Shown: positions 44,380 to 55,657, counted from the first letter of the stretch. The stretch is 64,000 bases of DNA from Gliomastix tumulicola (GCA_001599755.1 BCHX01000002.1:4632330-4696329), one strand, 5' to 3'. The notes: a model not told the origin generated them from the sequence alone. Made by a program: numbers and translations.

Positions 44380-45108
44380 CTATCCCTCATCCTCTGCATG
44401 TCTTCTTCGCCGAGCGGAACTCTCGGGTTCCGCAAAGCCCTGAGTCGCCGCCTGATCCTGTTGCTCTCCACCGGAACTGTCCTACATGACCGTCGAGGCC
44501 AGAAGGCGCGTCTCCACGTCGTCCATGGGCAGGCTGTCCATCCGCGACGCCTCCATGGTCTGTATCCTCTGCTCAATGGCCTGGAACCGGGGCTCGTAGC
44601 CGCCGGCGGTGCGCGCCTCGAGGTTCTCCATGCGCTTCTCGATGTTGTCGAGGCGCTGCTCGATGCGCAGCAGGCCGTTCATCATGTCGTGGCTCAGCCG
44701 GTCGATCTTGTTGGTGAAGGAGCGGATGGACGTGGCCATGGGCGCGCCCTCGACGGGGGCGTTGCCGTTGGGCGCGCGCGGCTCGTGGTTGTGCCGGGCC
44801 TCCTGCAGCGCGAAGCGCCATTGGTTGCCGAGCTGGACCTCGCAGACGGCCTTGGCGCGGAACGGGCAGTCGATCTTGCGCGTCGACGGGTTGCGCTTCT
44901 TGGCCGTGCTGTTGTACTTGACGCCGCCGCGGTCGCAGACGAGGTCGTAACGCGTGGGCTTGCCGTCGCGGTAGTTGGACGCCCGGAGCTTGACGATGCC
45001 GTAGCCCTGGTCCTTGGCGACGCGCTGCACCGAGGCCATCAGGTCGTCGAAGGACCTGAATATGCCCTCGGGCGGGGGGATGAGGTTCGGGGGCGGCGTG
45101 CCCGTCAT
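44380..45108 (-). CDS. FAR1-type (WRKY-GCM1 zinc finger) DNA-binding protein with coiled coil; C-terminal in-frame TAG
   Basis: FAR1 domains derive from Mutator-like transposases and bind DNA. The frame from ATG 45108 runs to TAG 44484-44482 (208 residues). The domain contains FRSFDDLMASVQRVAKDQGY, LVCDRGGVKY, a DCPFRAKAVCEV segment and the HNHE end, giving a C-x(n)-C-x(n)-HxH metal site. Residues 150-200 form a heptad coiled coil (LLRIEQRLDNIEKRMENLEA). After the TAG the same frame continues 33 codons with coding-like composition (GGEQQDQAATQGFAEPESSA) to TAG 44382-44380. So the TAG may be a recent CAG change, a readthrough site or the real end; the feature extent covers the longer frame. 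Confidence 0.75.
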
Positions 45109-46303
45109 CGCGGCGGCCTGGAGCGCCGTGGTTGCAGCTTACACAAGGCAGTCGCGCCTTGCAGGTTTGGTGTGGTGTGGTTCGGAGGGAACAACGGGGA
45201 GGGAACAACAAGCCCGCGGGCAAAATAAAAAAGGGAACGGAAAATAATAAAAAAAAATAACAACAACTGGAATATCCTGGGCCTCCTCGCTCGCAGCGAG
45301 AGGAATCTCTTGTCGAAAACACGGGGTGCGTTGATGCGTGGGAGCGGCGCGTCGGCGATTAGTCGGCAGTATGACAGACACTACGTATGCGTGGTGACAA
45401 CACAAAGATGGTTGGGCTGTGAGGATTTTTCCAATCCGCACTGTTGGCAAGTTAAGGTTTTGGGCCTGCTGCGCCAGGGTGCAGGACGTCTTCACAGTCC
45501 ACTGAGCACTTACTTGGTCATAGGGTGATATAATCATTGTTAATTGGCTGCAGCGTCGTCATTATAGCGGGGGTCGCTCCACATTGTCGGGCTTTGGGGC
45601 AGTCTTGGTAGTCCGTCATGCGGCAGGAGCTACTGTGGACGTGCTTCCCTCTGTTCCTGGAATGCACGCAGCCTGACAAATGCCAGGCTTTTTCTGGTCT
45701 GTTCCGTCTTAATGTACAGGCACTATTGAGCGCTGCACGGTACCTTGCTTTAGCCCAGGCACGAGAGCGGGATGTGACCATATCTATGTGAAACGTGGGA
45801 GCACTCGGCCGCACGTGAAGCCTTGCATTTGCTCCCCTCCGATATCTGCGCCGCCTGTTCCCGATCCCCTGGTCTCTGGTGACGGGACTCTATTTCCGTT
45901 GGCAAGGGCGAGCAGGCACGGGCTTCATCACCAGGTGCGTGCGTCAGTGTGGAGACGCCTCCGATCCCAGCTATCGTGAATGAGGCATCCTACTACCCTA
46001 GAAGCGAGGCTTTGTTTGATGATGTTTGAGTTAATGAAAGAAAAGAGCGGTTGGGAATAGGTTGGTAAATGATTAGGAGGTGGCGGGCATCAAAGCATAT
46101 TGATTTGGGGGCGAATGAACAGCGTTGAGTGGTTTGGTAAACTTTATCGTGAAAGGCGACTGGCAGATCATCCTGTCTCACTGCAGTTCTGCCTCAATTT
46201 TTCAGCAACCTCTCTCAGCAAACATCCGCCGACCGACAACAAAGACACCGCCTCCGGGGCTGACGCATGATTATTCCTCTTGCACTACTCCCAGGCGAGC
46301 ATT
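45109..46303. other. Intergenic divergent region
   Basis: About 1.2 kb between the FAR1-type gene and the small conserved gene, which are divergently transcribed. It includes an A-rich stretch near 45240. No gene seen. Confidence 0.55.
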
Positions 46304-46787
46304 ATGAACCAAAATATCACAACTAACGGCAACAGCAACGGCCAGACGCCGGACCAGGCGCAGATGGTTCAGTCGCTGCAGCACCTGGACCACCTCCATG
46401 TCAAGGTACGCCCCGGACATCGTGGGTAAACGCGGCCCGGCACTAACACCACCACAACCAGGCGCGTGTTCTACGGGAAACAATTGCGAGGATGCTCGAG
46501 CCGCTCGCCCACAAGGGATCAACGCGTACGTGAACACGAGCCCGCCCGCTCCCCCCTGTGCTGACCCTTCGGATCTAACGAGTATCGTAGCCGAGGAGAC
46601 ATACAGGACGTTCAAATCCGCAGCGGAGGGGGCCGTGACGGATGTGAGGGAGTTCACCGAGATGATGAAGGGGGCGGAGAGCCAGAGGGTCTTTGAGCAG
46701 GCGCGGCAAAGCGAGCAGACCGACCCGGCAGATATCAAGACCTGGAGGCACAAGGACAATCCGGATTGGTTCAGCGGATCTAAGTGA
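46304..46787 (+). CDS. Small conserved fungal protein of unknown function
   Basis: A 120-residue protein in three exons: 46304-46405, 46462-46525 and 46591-46787; phases 0 and 1 fit. It is Gln/Asn-rich at the start (NITTNGNSNGQTPDQ), then largely helical (VQSLQHLDHLHVKARVLRET; PEETYRTFKSAAEGAVTDV) and ends WRHKDNPDWFSGSK. No zinc, membrane or signal features are present. Its composition and length resemble small nuclear complex subunits, but I do not recognise a family. Three clean splices restoring one frame make the gene real. Confidence 0.75.
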
Positions 46788-47308
46788 TCTCTGGAGCCAT
46801 ACGACGACCACTATAGTACCTATTAATCTACGAGCGAATGACTATTTCAGTATTTATGTATTGGTCTTGATCAGTAAGGGCTTTTATTCTATTCTTCCTT
46901 CAGAGACAGGCTCAGGTCAGGCTTGCTCTGCATCTGTCACGTTGGAGGCAGCAGCAGAACGGCTACCGAGCACTTCACGTGCAAGAAATGAGGCCAACTG
47001 AATAGTGACACTCAAGATGAACAACACCTTTGGACCCAGCCACAGCGCGAGTGCATTAGGAGCGGCACTCGACAGCACCTCGACACTGCCGCCTCAGTGC
47101 AGATTCAGCTCAAGGTGGAGAGGCCGTAATCACGTGACACTCTGCCAACCCCACCACAGCCCACGCTGATTCGCCAGTCGAGCGGGCACAATCCGTTTCG
47201 GCCACCCACACAAAATTTCCCACCAAATCTCGAAATTCCTCGTCCTCATCCCTCCGAGCCTGCGAAAATCATTGCAACCAGCCAGCATCAACGAGCCGAG
47301 TCGCAACA
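46788..47308. promoter_or_regulatory. Upstream region of the eL34 gene, with a TCACGTGA palindrome
   Basis: About 520 bases. The centre-right part holds ATCACGTGAC at 47129-47138, a CACGTG core of the type bound by bHLH/Cbf1-like factors, about 175 bases before the start codon. Pyrimidine-rich stretches near 47210-47260 are usual for ribosomal protein promoters. Confidence 0.35.
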
Positions 47309-48024
47309 ATGGTCTCCCAGCGTGTTACCTACCGCCGCCGCAACGGGTGAGTTCAAATCACAATCTGCCTTCCGTCGACGGGCACCCGATTTCCCGCTAC
47401 GAGACGACATCGAAGTTGGGGGCAGAGACAGCAGGCGACGAGGTTGTAGGCTACAGAAATGCTGACGGGGGATTTTCTTCACAGCTACAACACCCGATCC
47501 AACCGGACTCGCGTCGTCAAGACCCCCGGTGGTGAGCTCCGCCTGCTGCACATCAAGAAGCGAGGCACCGTCCCCAAGTGCGGTGACTGCGGCTCCAAGC
47601 TCTCTGGCGTAAGTCACATTCGATAAACACCCTACTACAACGAAAGGGAGGGCGATTCGAGACACGAGCACGACGACTGGATGGGTGCTGGATGAGCGGA
47701 ATTCCTTTCGCTGGGATATTCGACTTCTGGAAACTAGCTGGAATTGGGCGACAACCCTATGCTCGTGTCTCGATTACGGCCCCCCTCGCTCGAACAGACG
47801 CAAGCACACCATGATACTAACAAGGCCACACACAGATCCCTGCCCTCCGCCCCCGCGAGTACGCCCAGATCTCCAAGCCCAAGAAGACCGTGCAGCGCGC
47901 CTACGGTGGCTCACGATGCGGTAACTGCGTCCGCGACCGCGTCGTGCGCGCATTCCTCATCGAGGAGCAGAAGATCGTGAAGAAGGTGCTCAAGGAGCAG
48001 GAGGCTGGCCAGAAGAAGAAATAG
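47309..48024 (+). CDS. 60S ribosomal protein eL34
   Basis: Cytosolic large-subunit ribosomal protein, 116 residues, in three exons: 47309-47346, 47485-47608 and 47836-48024 (phases 2 and 0). The sequence is diagnostic: VTYRRRNGYNTRSN, VVKTPGGELRLLHIKKRGTV, PKCGDCGSKLSG and RAYGGSRCGNCVRDRVVRAF. The two Cys pairs form the zinc site of eL34. The first exon is only 38 nt, and the introns (138 and 227 nt) are longer than most in this window, as often in fungal ribosomal protein genes. The C-terminus is basic (EAGQKKK). Yeast homologs are RPL34A/B. Confidence 0.97.
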
Positions 48025-48706
48025 ACGGGTCCATTCCAACCCATCTGTCTCTTCGGAACTCTTTCAACCAAAAATACAAAAAAGACGATTTCACACAACC
48101 CCATGACACGATGACATACGGCTTGTTTTCTGCGAAATGGGGGGATACGGGAACAAACTGGGAGGGGTGATCGATCGATCGGAGGGAGGCGTGTGTGGTT
48201 TTTCTTACACTGCCGGTTTATTGCTTCGGTGTTCATTTAGGGCATAAAAAAGGGAAATGCATGTTACACACTTGGCCCTGCGTGTCTTCCGGGGCCTCCG
48301 TCTGCGGTTCGATGGACGGGGTCTCGAGCTGTCTTTAGGACTGCTAGCCTCTTGGTGATCTGAATGGAACGACCATCAAGCGGTACGGATTGTGTGTCGA
48401 GTGCTGACCTCTGCGCGGCTAAAGTGAGGCCTGCTACTGATTTTCCTTTGGGTTGCATTGCAGCTCTCGCACAGTGTGAATGTCCTAAAAGCCATTTGTG
48501 AATGATTTCGCCAGAGACCGTATGTGTTATGGGGCTGGTGATGTTCTAGTAATCACCTAGATATCCTGTGCTTCCTGGAGGAAGTCTTGCCCAGAAAAAT
48601 CCCACCTCGAAATCTTGACGCTAAGGAATTTCTAACCTCGACACACCACCAGCAAATGACCGCCATGTCTGTCCTTGTGTAATATTGGTCGCTTCTACTA
48701 ATCATC
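48025..48706. other. Intergenic spacer
   Basis: About 680 bases: eL34 3' flank and the NDUFAF3-like promoter. No gene seen. Confidence 0.6.
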
Positions 48707-49420
48707 ATGATCGGGCCCATCATCAGGCGCAATGCGCCTCGACTTCTGCGCTCGTCAACCCGCCGCGTCCCGACAGCCCCGACGCCCTCCTACCTACTAC
48801 CATCCATCGCCTCGCAATCCCCCAGACTCTACCACGCCTCCCTCCCCCGACAGAAGCGCTCCGACGCGCCGCAGGAGCCGCCGCCGACGAGCTTCGCCGA
48901 CCTCGACGTCCTCGCGAATACCCCGGCACCCTCGACGTCGGTGGACGTGTGCATGGACGACGGCTTCGGGCTCAACAGCGGCATCACCATCTCCAACGGC
49001 GATGGGGCGCTGCTGCTCAACGGGGAGGCATTCCTGTGGCGGCCGTGGCTTGCGCGCGGGGAGAAGAAGGTCGAGAATGCGAAGGGGCAGTTTGACGTGC
49101 CGGCCGAGTCGCTGTCGATGCTCGACCTGCTCTGGCCGCGGCCTGGTACGACCCCCCTTACGATCCCCGGGATATTTTCCATGATGCTGACCTGGCTCCC
49201 CTCAACTGCAGATATCCTGATCATCGGCGTCGGCAAGACGAACATGCCCCTCAGCCCCGAGCTGAGGAAGGCGATCGCAGGGATGGGCCTTCGAGTCGAG
49301 GTGCTGGACACGAGGAACGCAGCGGCGCAGTTCAACCTACTGGCGACGGAGCGAGGCGTCGGGGAGGTTGCGGCGGCGTTGATACCCATTGGGTGGGAGG
49401 AGGGCGTCGGGGCTCAGTGA
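48707..49420 (+). CDS. Mitochondrial NDUFAF3-like (Mth938/DUF498 domain) complex I assembly factor
   Basis: Expected to assist early assembly of respiratory complex I in mitochondria. Exons 48707-49145 and 49212-49420 give 215 residues. The intron is 66 nt, a multiple of three without stop, so the raw frame looks continuous; splicing joins WPRP|DILIIGVGK, matching the family. The N-terminus is Arg/Ser-rich (IIRRNAPRLLRSSTRR) as for a mitochondrial presequence. The domain shows ISNGDGALLLNGEAFLWRPW, the ILIIGVGKTNMPLSPELRKA strand-turn-helix, and TRNAAAQFNLLATE, which aligns with the human family signature. Fungal species with complex I normally keep one copy. Confidence 0.9.
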   Translation: MIGPIIRRNAPRLLRSSTRRVPTAPTPSYLLPSIASQSPRLYHASLPRQKRSDAPQEPPPTSFADLDVLANTPAPSTSVDVCMDDGFGLNSGITISNGDGALLLNGEAFLWRPWLARGEKKVENAKGQFDVPAESLSMLDLLWPRPGTTPLTIPGIFSMMLTWLPSTADILIIGVGKTNMPLSPELRKAIAGMGLRVEVLDTRNAAAQFNLLATERGVGEVAAALIPIGWEEGVGAQ

Positions 49421-50736
49421 GCGAGTGTTCCGGCTGCGTGTACGATATGTAACATTACGAGGGATATAGACTGCGTCATGACCTGCTACGAGCCGCGATA
49501 CATGTACTATATGGGCTGGATGACGCCCACCATGCGCTGTTTGGTTCCCTGAATTACCTGGGAGAACACGCCGAATAACCATATGTTATGTTTTGGGCAC
49601 AGACGATATGCTTGATGGACCATGGCGTAGGACTTAACGCATGAGGATAAACGGCTGCTCCCCCTCAACCGCTGAAGCCATCACCACGGCGGGCGCCGCC
49701 ATAGGGTAGCACACCAATTCCACCACCACCCAACAGCATCTTCCAATGACAAGCCCCAGCCGACGCATGATGACGGTTGGTTGGCTGAAGAATCACAGCC
49801 AGCAAGCTTCAGGCTGGTCCCTCCCTGCCTCTCGCTCTTACTCTAATGATCCTAGCACCGCCGAGATCTCGCTACCCATTTGCGGGGAGCCTCCTCTCGA
49901 GGCCTTTCTCCCTTAGCTCAGCCACCGGCGTAGGCCGCGCAGCTCGACTCAGCGACTATGACATATTCCAGGGCTGTACCTTGCATTTTTCCCACTCAAG
50001 TCCAGCCCAGCCCAGCCCAGCCTGTTGGGCTTGCTTATTCCTGTCGGATCTCTCGCTTCGCCCAAATAATATTCCATTTCTCAATCACAGGGCCTCATCG
50101 CGTAATTTTACTATTAATTGCAATTTTTCTTCGCACGTTCCTAATAATCCTACCATCTTCTTATCGAGGACCCTGTCTGAATCCCTCATCACGGTTATCT
50201 CTCCGGTTTCTCTGCCCCTTCCACCCCTCCTTCTTCCCTCCATTCATCGACTTAATACGGTCTCACAAGTCCGTTGTTGTGCGCAACCTGGACGGAGCAT
50301 TTCCCACGACGACAGGCGGATAGGGAAAAAAGACGCACTGGTGGAACAGCCTGAGCGAACGGATATTTCAGCCTGAATGTCTTTGTTTTGAGACGCGTGG
50401 GAGCTTGCCTCTGGGTACTGACGCGGCGCGGCCACTTATGAGACATCATCATTTGCCCTGAGCGACGCCCTCGAATCTGCACTTTTGGCATCGGCTGGGT
50501 TTCATCATCGCTCAGCAGCAGAGCCTGTCTAAGGCGTCACTGCGTTACCTGGGCCTCGTTCCTCTGCCCTGCGACGGCATCAGCGTCGTCAGAGTGAACC
50601 GAAACAGAGCGGCCTGCAGCCGGGCAAACATCTAGGCCACCACCCTGCACGTCCATCCCCCCAAAACACACCCTAGGATCACCCCCGGAGCAGCCGCGCC
50701 CTCACGGGCACCGGCGCAACACCAAAGACCACTCAC
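49421..50736. other. Intergenic spacer
   Basis: About 1.3 kb upstream of the hydrolase-phosphatase gene, with long pyrimidine-rich stretches between 49,950 and 50,300 and a CCCAG pentamer run near 50005-50030. Overlapping frames on + are rich in Ser/Pro/Leu from those tracts and lack motifs. Probably a long 5' leader and promoter. Confidence 0.55.
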
Positions 50737-52632
50737 ATGTCACCCCCGAAGAAGGACGAGGCCAGCACTTCCGCCCTGGATCCCCTCAGCACCGACCCTC
50801 ACCTCACCGACCCGGCGCTGCTCAGACACCACTCCGTCTTCCGCTCCTACACGACCAGCCATGCCTCCTACAAGGACGTCCGCGTCTTCCACCGCCCGCA
50901 CGCGCGCGCTGACGAGCTCTGCCGCGAGCAAGGGCCTCTGCCGCTGCTCGTGTGTATCCCTGGGCTCGGCGGCACTGTTGCTCAGTTTCATCCGCTGCTG
51001 AGCAGCCTCGTTGACCTGGCGCCGTGTCTGTGTGTTGATTATCCGGGTATGGGCCGCTCGAGCTTCGAGCCAAAAGCCTGGGAGGCGTACACGGCCGAGG
51101 CGCTGCGGGAGCTGCTGGAGACGGTGATCGAGGACTTCCGGGACAAGGAGAACGGGCAGACGGTCGTGCTGGTCGGGCACAGCATGGGCACGGCGCACGC
51201 GGCTTGGCTGGCGGATACGAAGGTGAAGCACACGACTGAGCTGGCGAACTACGTCGTCGGCGTCGTCGCGCTGTGTCCCATGGCCGGTCCGATGGATGAG
51301 GCGAAGGCGAGCTGGGCGAGGCGGCTGATGTGGATTCCGGGGTGGCTGTTTGATCTCTGGCGATACATCGATAGCATCGGCGGGCCGGAGAGCGCGAGCG
51401 TGACGCGGTTTGTTGGTCCTGATGCGGAGCCGGAGTTGAAGCTGCTGCAGTATCGGTATAACCAGCAGAGCAAGACGCCCGTGTTTCGGCGCATGTTCTA
51501 CGGCGCGCTGCCGTCGTATGTGGACGGCAAGCCCCAGGGCGGCATGTCTGGACTGGACGTCTGGGCGGAACTGGATGTGCCTGTGTATCTCATCGCCGGC
51601 GAAAACGACACCCTGACGCCGCCCTCCGAGCTCGACAAGATCATCGACGCCTTCAACGGCACAACCAAACCCTCCTCTGCCTCACCCCAGCTCGCCGACA
51701 CTCTCGCCGCTGCCTCAGCCGCCCCAATTGAAACCTCGCCGCAACCTTCAGCTCACATCCCGCGCTCCCTGTCCGACGACTTCCAGAAGATCGACACCCC
51801 GGACTTCACCCCTTCCTCCTCTGAAGACCCCTTCGACGACCCGTCCACGCCGCAGGAATCCCTCGCCGACGTGCCCACGCAGCCGCGCCACCCGTCACGT
51901 ACCATCCAGTCCATCGTCCTCCCAGCTCCAGCAAACCACACCCTCCTCTACAGCCCGCGCTGCGTGCGCGCCGTCGCCGGTCTCGTGTCCGATTTCCTCG
52001 CCACCAACGTCACCGGCCGCCTCTCCCTCGGCTGGCAGCTCCAGTACCTCTCCCGCGAGGGGAAATGGGACGTCAAGAACCTCAAGAAATGGCAGTCCGT
52101 CGCTCCCGTATCAGACCCCATCGGCCCCGCCGGCAAACCCATCTTCCGCGCGCTCAAGACCCTGAGGGAAGCCGACGAGCTGCACTGCCCGAAGGAGCTC
52201 GTCGCCAACTGGGGCGGCACCATCAGGCACGTCGTCGACATCTCCAAGGACCAGCCCGTGTACGATCCGCGCGGGCTCGAGCGCGCGGGTATCCAGTACC
52301 ACAAGTTCCCGACCGTGTCCAAGGTGCCGCCGTCCGGGGACGAGGTCGCCGACTTCATCGCGCTGATCGACAAGATCCGGTCCGAGGAGGAGGAGGAGGG
52401 CGAGGGCGAGGGCCAGAGCCAGGATGGTGAGGCGCATATTGGCGTGCACTGCCACTACGGGTTCAACAGGACGGGGTACTTCATCGTGTGCTACCTCGTC
52501 GAGCGGTGCGGATTCAGCATCCAGGCGGCGATTGACGAGTTTGCGTCGAAGCGGCCGGCGGGGATCCGGCATCAGCACTTCCTGAACAGGCTGCATGTGC
52601 GGTATGATATTGACGCTGTGCGTGCGGAGTGA
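50737..52632 (+). CDS. Alpha/beta-hydrolase fused to a dual-specificity-type protein phosphatase
   Basis: An intronless 631-residue two-domain protein. Residues about 60-300 form an alpha/beta hydrolase: LLVCIPGLGGTVAQFHPLL (oxyanion region), LCVDYPGMGRSS, the nucleophile elbow GHSMG, and YLIAGENDTLTPPSE carrying the acid Asp. A Ser/Pro-rich linker (about 310-400) is followed by a conserved LLYSPRCVRAVAGLVSDFL segment that supplies the late hydrolase helix. The C-terminal 170 residues are a cysteine phosphatase with GVHCHYGFNRTG (H-C-x5-R-T) and an upstream DISKDQPVYDP loop bearing the candidate general acid. Both active sites look intact. Natural substrates are not known. Confidence 0.9.
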   Translation: MSPPKKDEASTSALDPLSTDPHLTDPALLRHHSVFRSYTTSHASYKDVRVFHRPHARADELCREQGPLPLLVCIPGLGGTVAQFHPLLSSLVDLAPCLCVDYPGMGRSSFEPKAWEAYTAEALRELLETVIEDFRDKENGQTVVLVGHSMGTAHAAWLADTKVKHTTELANYVVGVVALCPMAGPMDEAKASWARRLMWIPGWLFDLWRYIDSIGGPESASVTRFVGPDAEPELKLLQYRYNQQSKTPVFRRMFYGALPSYVDGKPQGGMSGLDVWAELDVPVYLIAGENDTLTPPSELDKIIDAFNGTTKPSSASPQLADTLAAASAAPIETSPQPSAHIPRSLSDDFQKIDTPDFTPSSSEDPFDDPSTPQESLADVPTQPRHPSRTIQSIVLPAPANHTLLYSPRCVRAVAGLVSDFLATNVTGRLSLGWQLQYLSREGKWDVKNLKKWQSVAPVSDPIGPAGKPIFRALKTLREADELHCPKELVANWGGTIRHVVDISKDQPVYDPRGLERAGIQYHKFPTVSKVPPSGDEVADFIALIDKIRSEEEEEGEGEGQSQDGEAHIGVHCHYGFNRTGYFIVCYLVERCGFSIQAAIDEFASKRPAGIRHQHFLNRLHVRYDIDAVRAE

Positions 52633-53010
52633 GGGATGGGTTATTTCATGGCGTTATGGGACAAGGCGTTTGCAGAAGCAGGATGAGAAATTTCTTCACT
52701 TGATCAGGCGTTGTTACTCTACGAGGTGTTTAGTGAGGCTTGCGGCTGGATACTACTAGGTATATTCAATAGACATTCTAACAACACGTGTATCTCCTCT
52801 TCCTCTATCTGGTACATGACTGTCTCCGACACGAGACAGGGGTATAAAACTCCGTCTAGGCTGCCGTCTGCACTCTAAAGACTGGTGCTCAATCGATTCT
52901 ATCGTGTATAAAAGACATCGTGACGGTCGCTTCTCTAGGGCCAAACTGCCAAGGATAGGAAAAAGGAATGATCTGGCAAAGCAAACAGTGCAATCTCAGT
53001 CTTATGTCTT
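52633..53010. other. Intergenic between convergent genes
   Basis: About 380 bases between the 3' ends of the hydrolase-phosphatase and alkaline phosphatase genes; contains both 3' untranslated regions. No gene seen. Confidence 0.65.
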
Positions 53011-54727
53011 TCAGGCATCCACATCGTGATAGTAGCCATCTGACTGCGCCAAAGCGCCCATGTCCATGGCGCCTAGGTCGAGCTTCTCCTTGAGCTCCTT
53101 GGTGATGCCCTCGACTTCGGCGTCGACGGAAAGGTACTCCCGCAGGAACTTGCCGACGTCGGTGTTCTCGACGTTGCCGTGGAGGGCCTCGGCCACGATG
53201 CCGCCGGAGCTGTATATGTTGACGTCCACGGCGGTATGGCCGTGGGTGCTCCAGCCGACGTGGGCGCGGAAGGAGATCATGGCGGTGAGGAATGGCTGGG
53301 CCTTCAGCGGGAAGGTCGCGAGGCGAGTGAGCTCCTCGTCAGTGGCGTCCTGGATGCCCAGGCCGGCGACGACAATCTCGTCGTTGATCCACTTCTTCAG
53401 CTCCTCGACCGACTCGTCCTTGTTGGCGGAATCGAGGACGTGCTTCACCACCTGGCCAGCGAGGTACTCGCCTGAGTGGCTCGCCCTGGCCAGCGCCTGC
53501 GGGTACCAGGCATAGGTCGGGAGATGGCCGGGCTTCTGGATCGCGGTGCCCAGGCCGCCCGTCTCGTGGTCGCTGGTGGCGACGAGGATGCCCTCCGTCT
53601 CGCTCTGGTCCAGGAACTCGACCACAGCCTTGAACGCCCTGTCGTATTCGAGGACCTCCCGCACCTGCGCGGCAGGATCGTTGTCATGGCCGGCATGGTC
53701 GATCCTGCTGCCCTCGATCATGAGGAAGAAACCCTGGTCGCTATCGGCGGTGGCGAGGTCCAGAGCGCGCAGAGCAGTCGTGGCCATCTCGCTGAGGCTG
53801 GGGTAGACATCGTTCTGGTTTCGGCGGTCGATCTCGAAGGGGATGTCGTAGGAGGCGTAGAGACCCAGGTGAGGCAGAGAGACGTTCTCACCCTTCTTGA
53901 GGGTGTCGAAGCCGGCCCGATTGTCGGAGTATTCCCAGCCGTACTTCTCCTGAGCGATCTTGGTGACATCGATGTCGTCCACGCGGCAGCTGCCGGAGGT
54001 GGTGTTGGGGAGGAAGTGGCAGCGGCCACCGCCGAGGATCAGATCAACCGATCGGCCGAGCGGTCCGTCCCCAACCTCCTGCAGCGCGATATCGTCTTGC
54101 TGCTCTCTCCGGAGCACGTGGCTGGCAAAGCACGCAGGCGTCGCATCCGCAATCGACGTCGTGACGACCAGGCCCGTTGTATATCCAACCCTCTTCGCGG
54201 CCTCCATCACCGACCCGCACGGCTCGTAGTCGGGCGTGACGCTAATGGCACCATTGTAGCTCTTCTTCCCGCACGAAAAGGCCGTCGCACCCGCCGCGCT
54301 GTCTGTGACGAGCGAGCTGCTCGACCGCGTCCGGCTCGACCCCCAGAAGTGCCTGTCCAGCGTGAGGACGTCGTCGATGGGCAGATCCTCGACGTACTGG
54401 CGGTAGCTCCGGGTGAGGGAGAGCGAGGCCGGGCCCATGCCGTCCGAGACCATGAAGATGAGGTTGCGCTTGCCAGAGTGGCCCGGGTGTGGGTGCTTGG
54501 GCTTGGAGGTCTGCGAGTTGTGCTGGGCCCAGACGGCGACGATGATGACGGCGGCCGTGGCTACGAGCGCCCAGGCGAAGAGGGCGATCTCGCGGAATCG
54601 GGAGGAGCGGGAGGGCTTCGGGGGGTCGATGGGGGCATCTCCATCGCGGAGGAGGGGGTCTCGCTCCGACGTCTGCTGAGGTGTGAGTGAGGGAGACTCG
54701 TAACTGATAGGGCAAAGCACTTACCAT
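53011..54727 (-). CDS. Vacuolar-type alkaline phosphatase (Pho8-like), start codon alone in exon 1
   Basis: Type II membrane alkaline phosphatase, probably vacuolar, hydrolysing phosphomonoesters. The only fitting start is ATG 54727-54725, followed immediately by GTAAGT; the intron is 54724-54676 and exon 2 is 54675-53011, giving 555 residues (M|QTSERDPLLRDGD). The acceptor is a NAGNAG (CAGCAG), so Gln2 may be optional. A single span (residues about 29-50) follows a dileucine-like ERDPLL vacuolar-sorting motif. Catalytic blocks: SDGMGPASLS, LVTDSAAGATAFSCG with the nucleophile Ser, IEGSRIDHAGHDND, SDHETGGLG and WSTHGHTAVDV. All metal ligands expected from Pho8 are visible. Confidence 0.92.
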
Positions 54728-55657
54728 GGTGACAGGAGCAATTGTGGTGGTGACGATGGAGAGTTGCTGATGGGAGAATGGGCAAGCAAAGACGGTGGTG
54801 GGTATTGACGGGTAATAGAGAATATGACGTGCGGGATGTGGCCGGTGCCTGAGCGTGACTGACCCAGAGACACTGCTCAGCTGGAGGCTGACACGGGCTT
54901 GGTTACAGTGGGTGTGGTGGATTTACAGGGCATCAGGGGTCAGCTGGCCAATGATTTGCACTCGTGCCCCCTTTTTGGCGGGTCCCATGACCCCTGGACC
55001 CTGCAACTGGACAATGGACCGCTTTGTCTAGCCTCCCGGAAGCTTAACCTTTGTCTATTTTCTGACTCTGCTGGTCTAACGTTTGGAGTGCTAATGAAGA
55101 AAACTGGCTGTATTGCTGGGAGCTACTACTGGGGCTGGGCGAGGCACTCACTGGTGGAGTCATGCGTTGGTGGTGCAGGCTGGCGGATGCCGCCCTAATG
55201 CCGTGGCTGAGGTGAATCACCACCCGATACCAACAGAAACACCAACAGCTTTCACCAGGAGCATCGTCAGCTGATCTGGGCTCGCTCTTGGGAGCTCTCG
55301 TTACCTCGAGCACACTATCTAGTCCCAGTGTAAACTACATGGCTTGCCAATGAGCCCGGACGGTAAGGGCGAGTCATCGATGGGTACCTTCAGACTGTAG
55401 AGATTGCTGGCCCTCCTTCGCAAACCATCTGGCAGGAGCATCTGTCACCTCATGATAGATATCGCCGGGCACTGAAGAGCAAAGCCTGGGCCAGCCGTCG
55501 AGAGAAGAAGCAAGCGCGGTCCATCCGGCTCTTCATCAGAGATGGAAGGAGTCATGTCCCTCTCCTCTGTATCAATAAAACGGCATTTTATTGCCATCTT
55601 TTGAATACGGCACCTGGTAACATCAAGACATTCATACCCAACCCCCAGGACAGAAGC
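54728..55657. other. Intergenic divergent region
   Basis: About 930 bases between the alkaline phosphatase start and the small cysteine-rich gene. No gene seen; no Pho4/PHO-type CACGTG site was noticed by eye. Confidence 0.55.

Noticed and set aside
53476..54690. Plus-strand frame of 404 codons
   Set aside because: Antisense to the alkaline phosphatase, which has all catalytic motifs.
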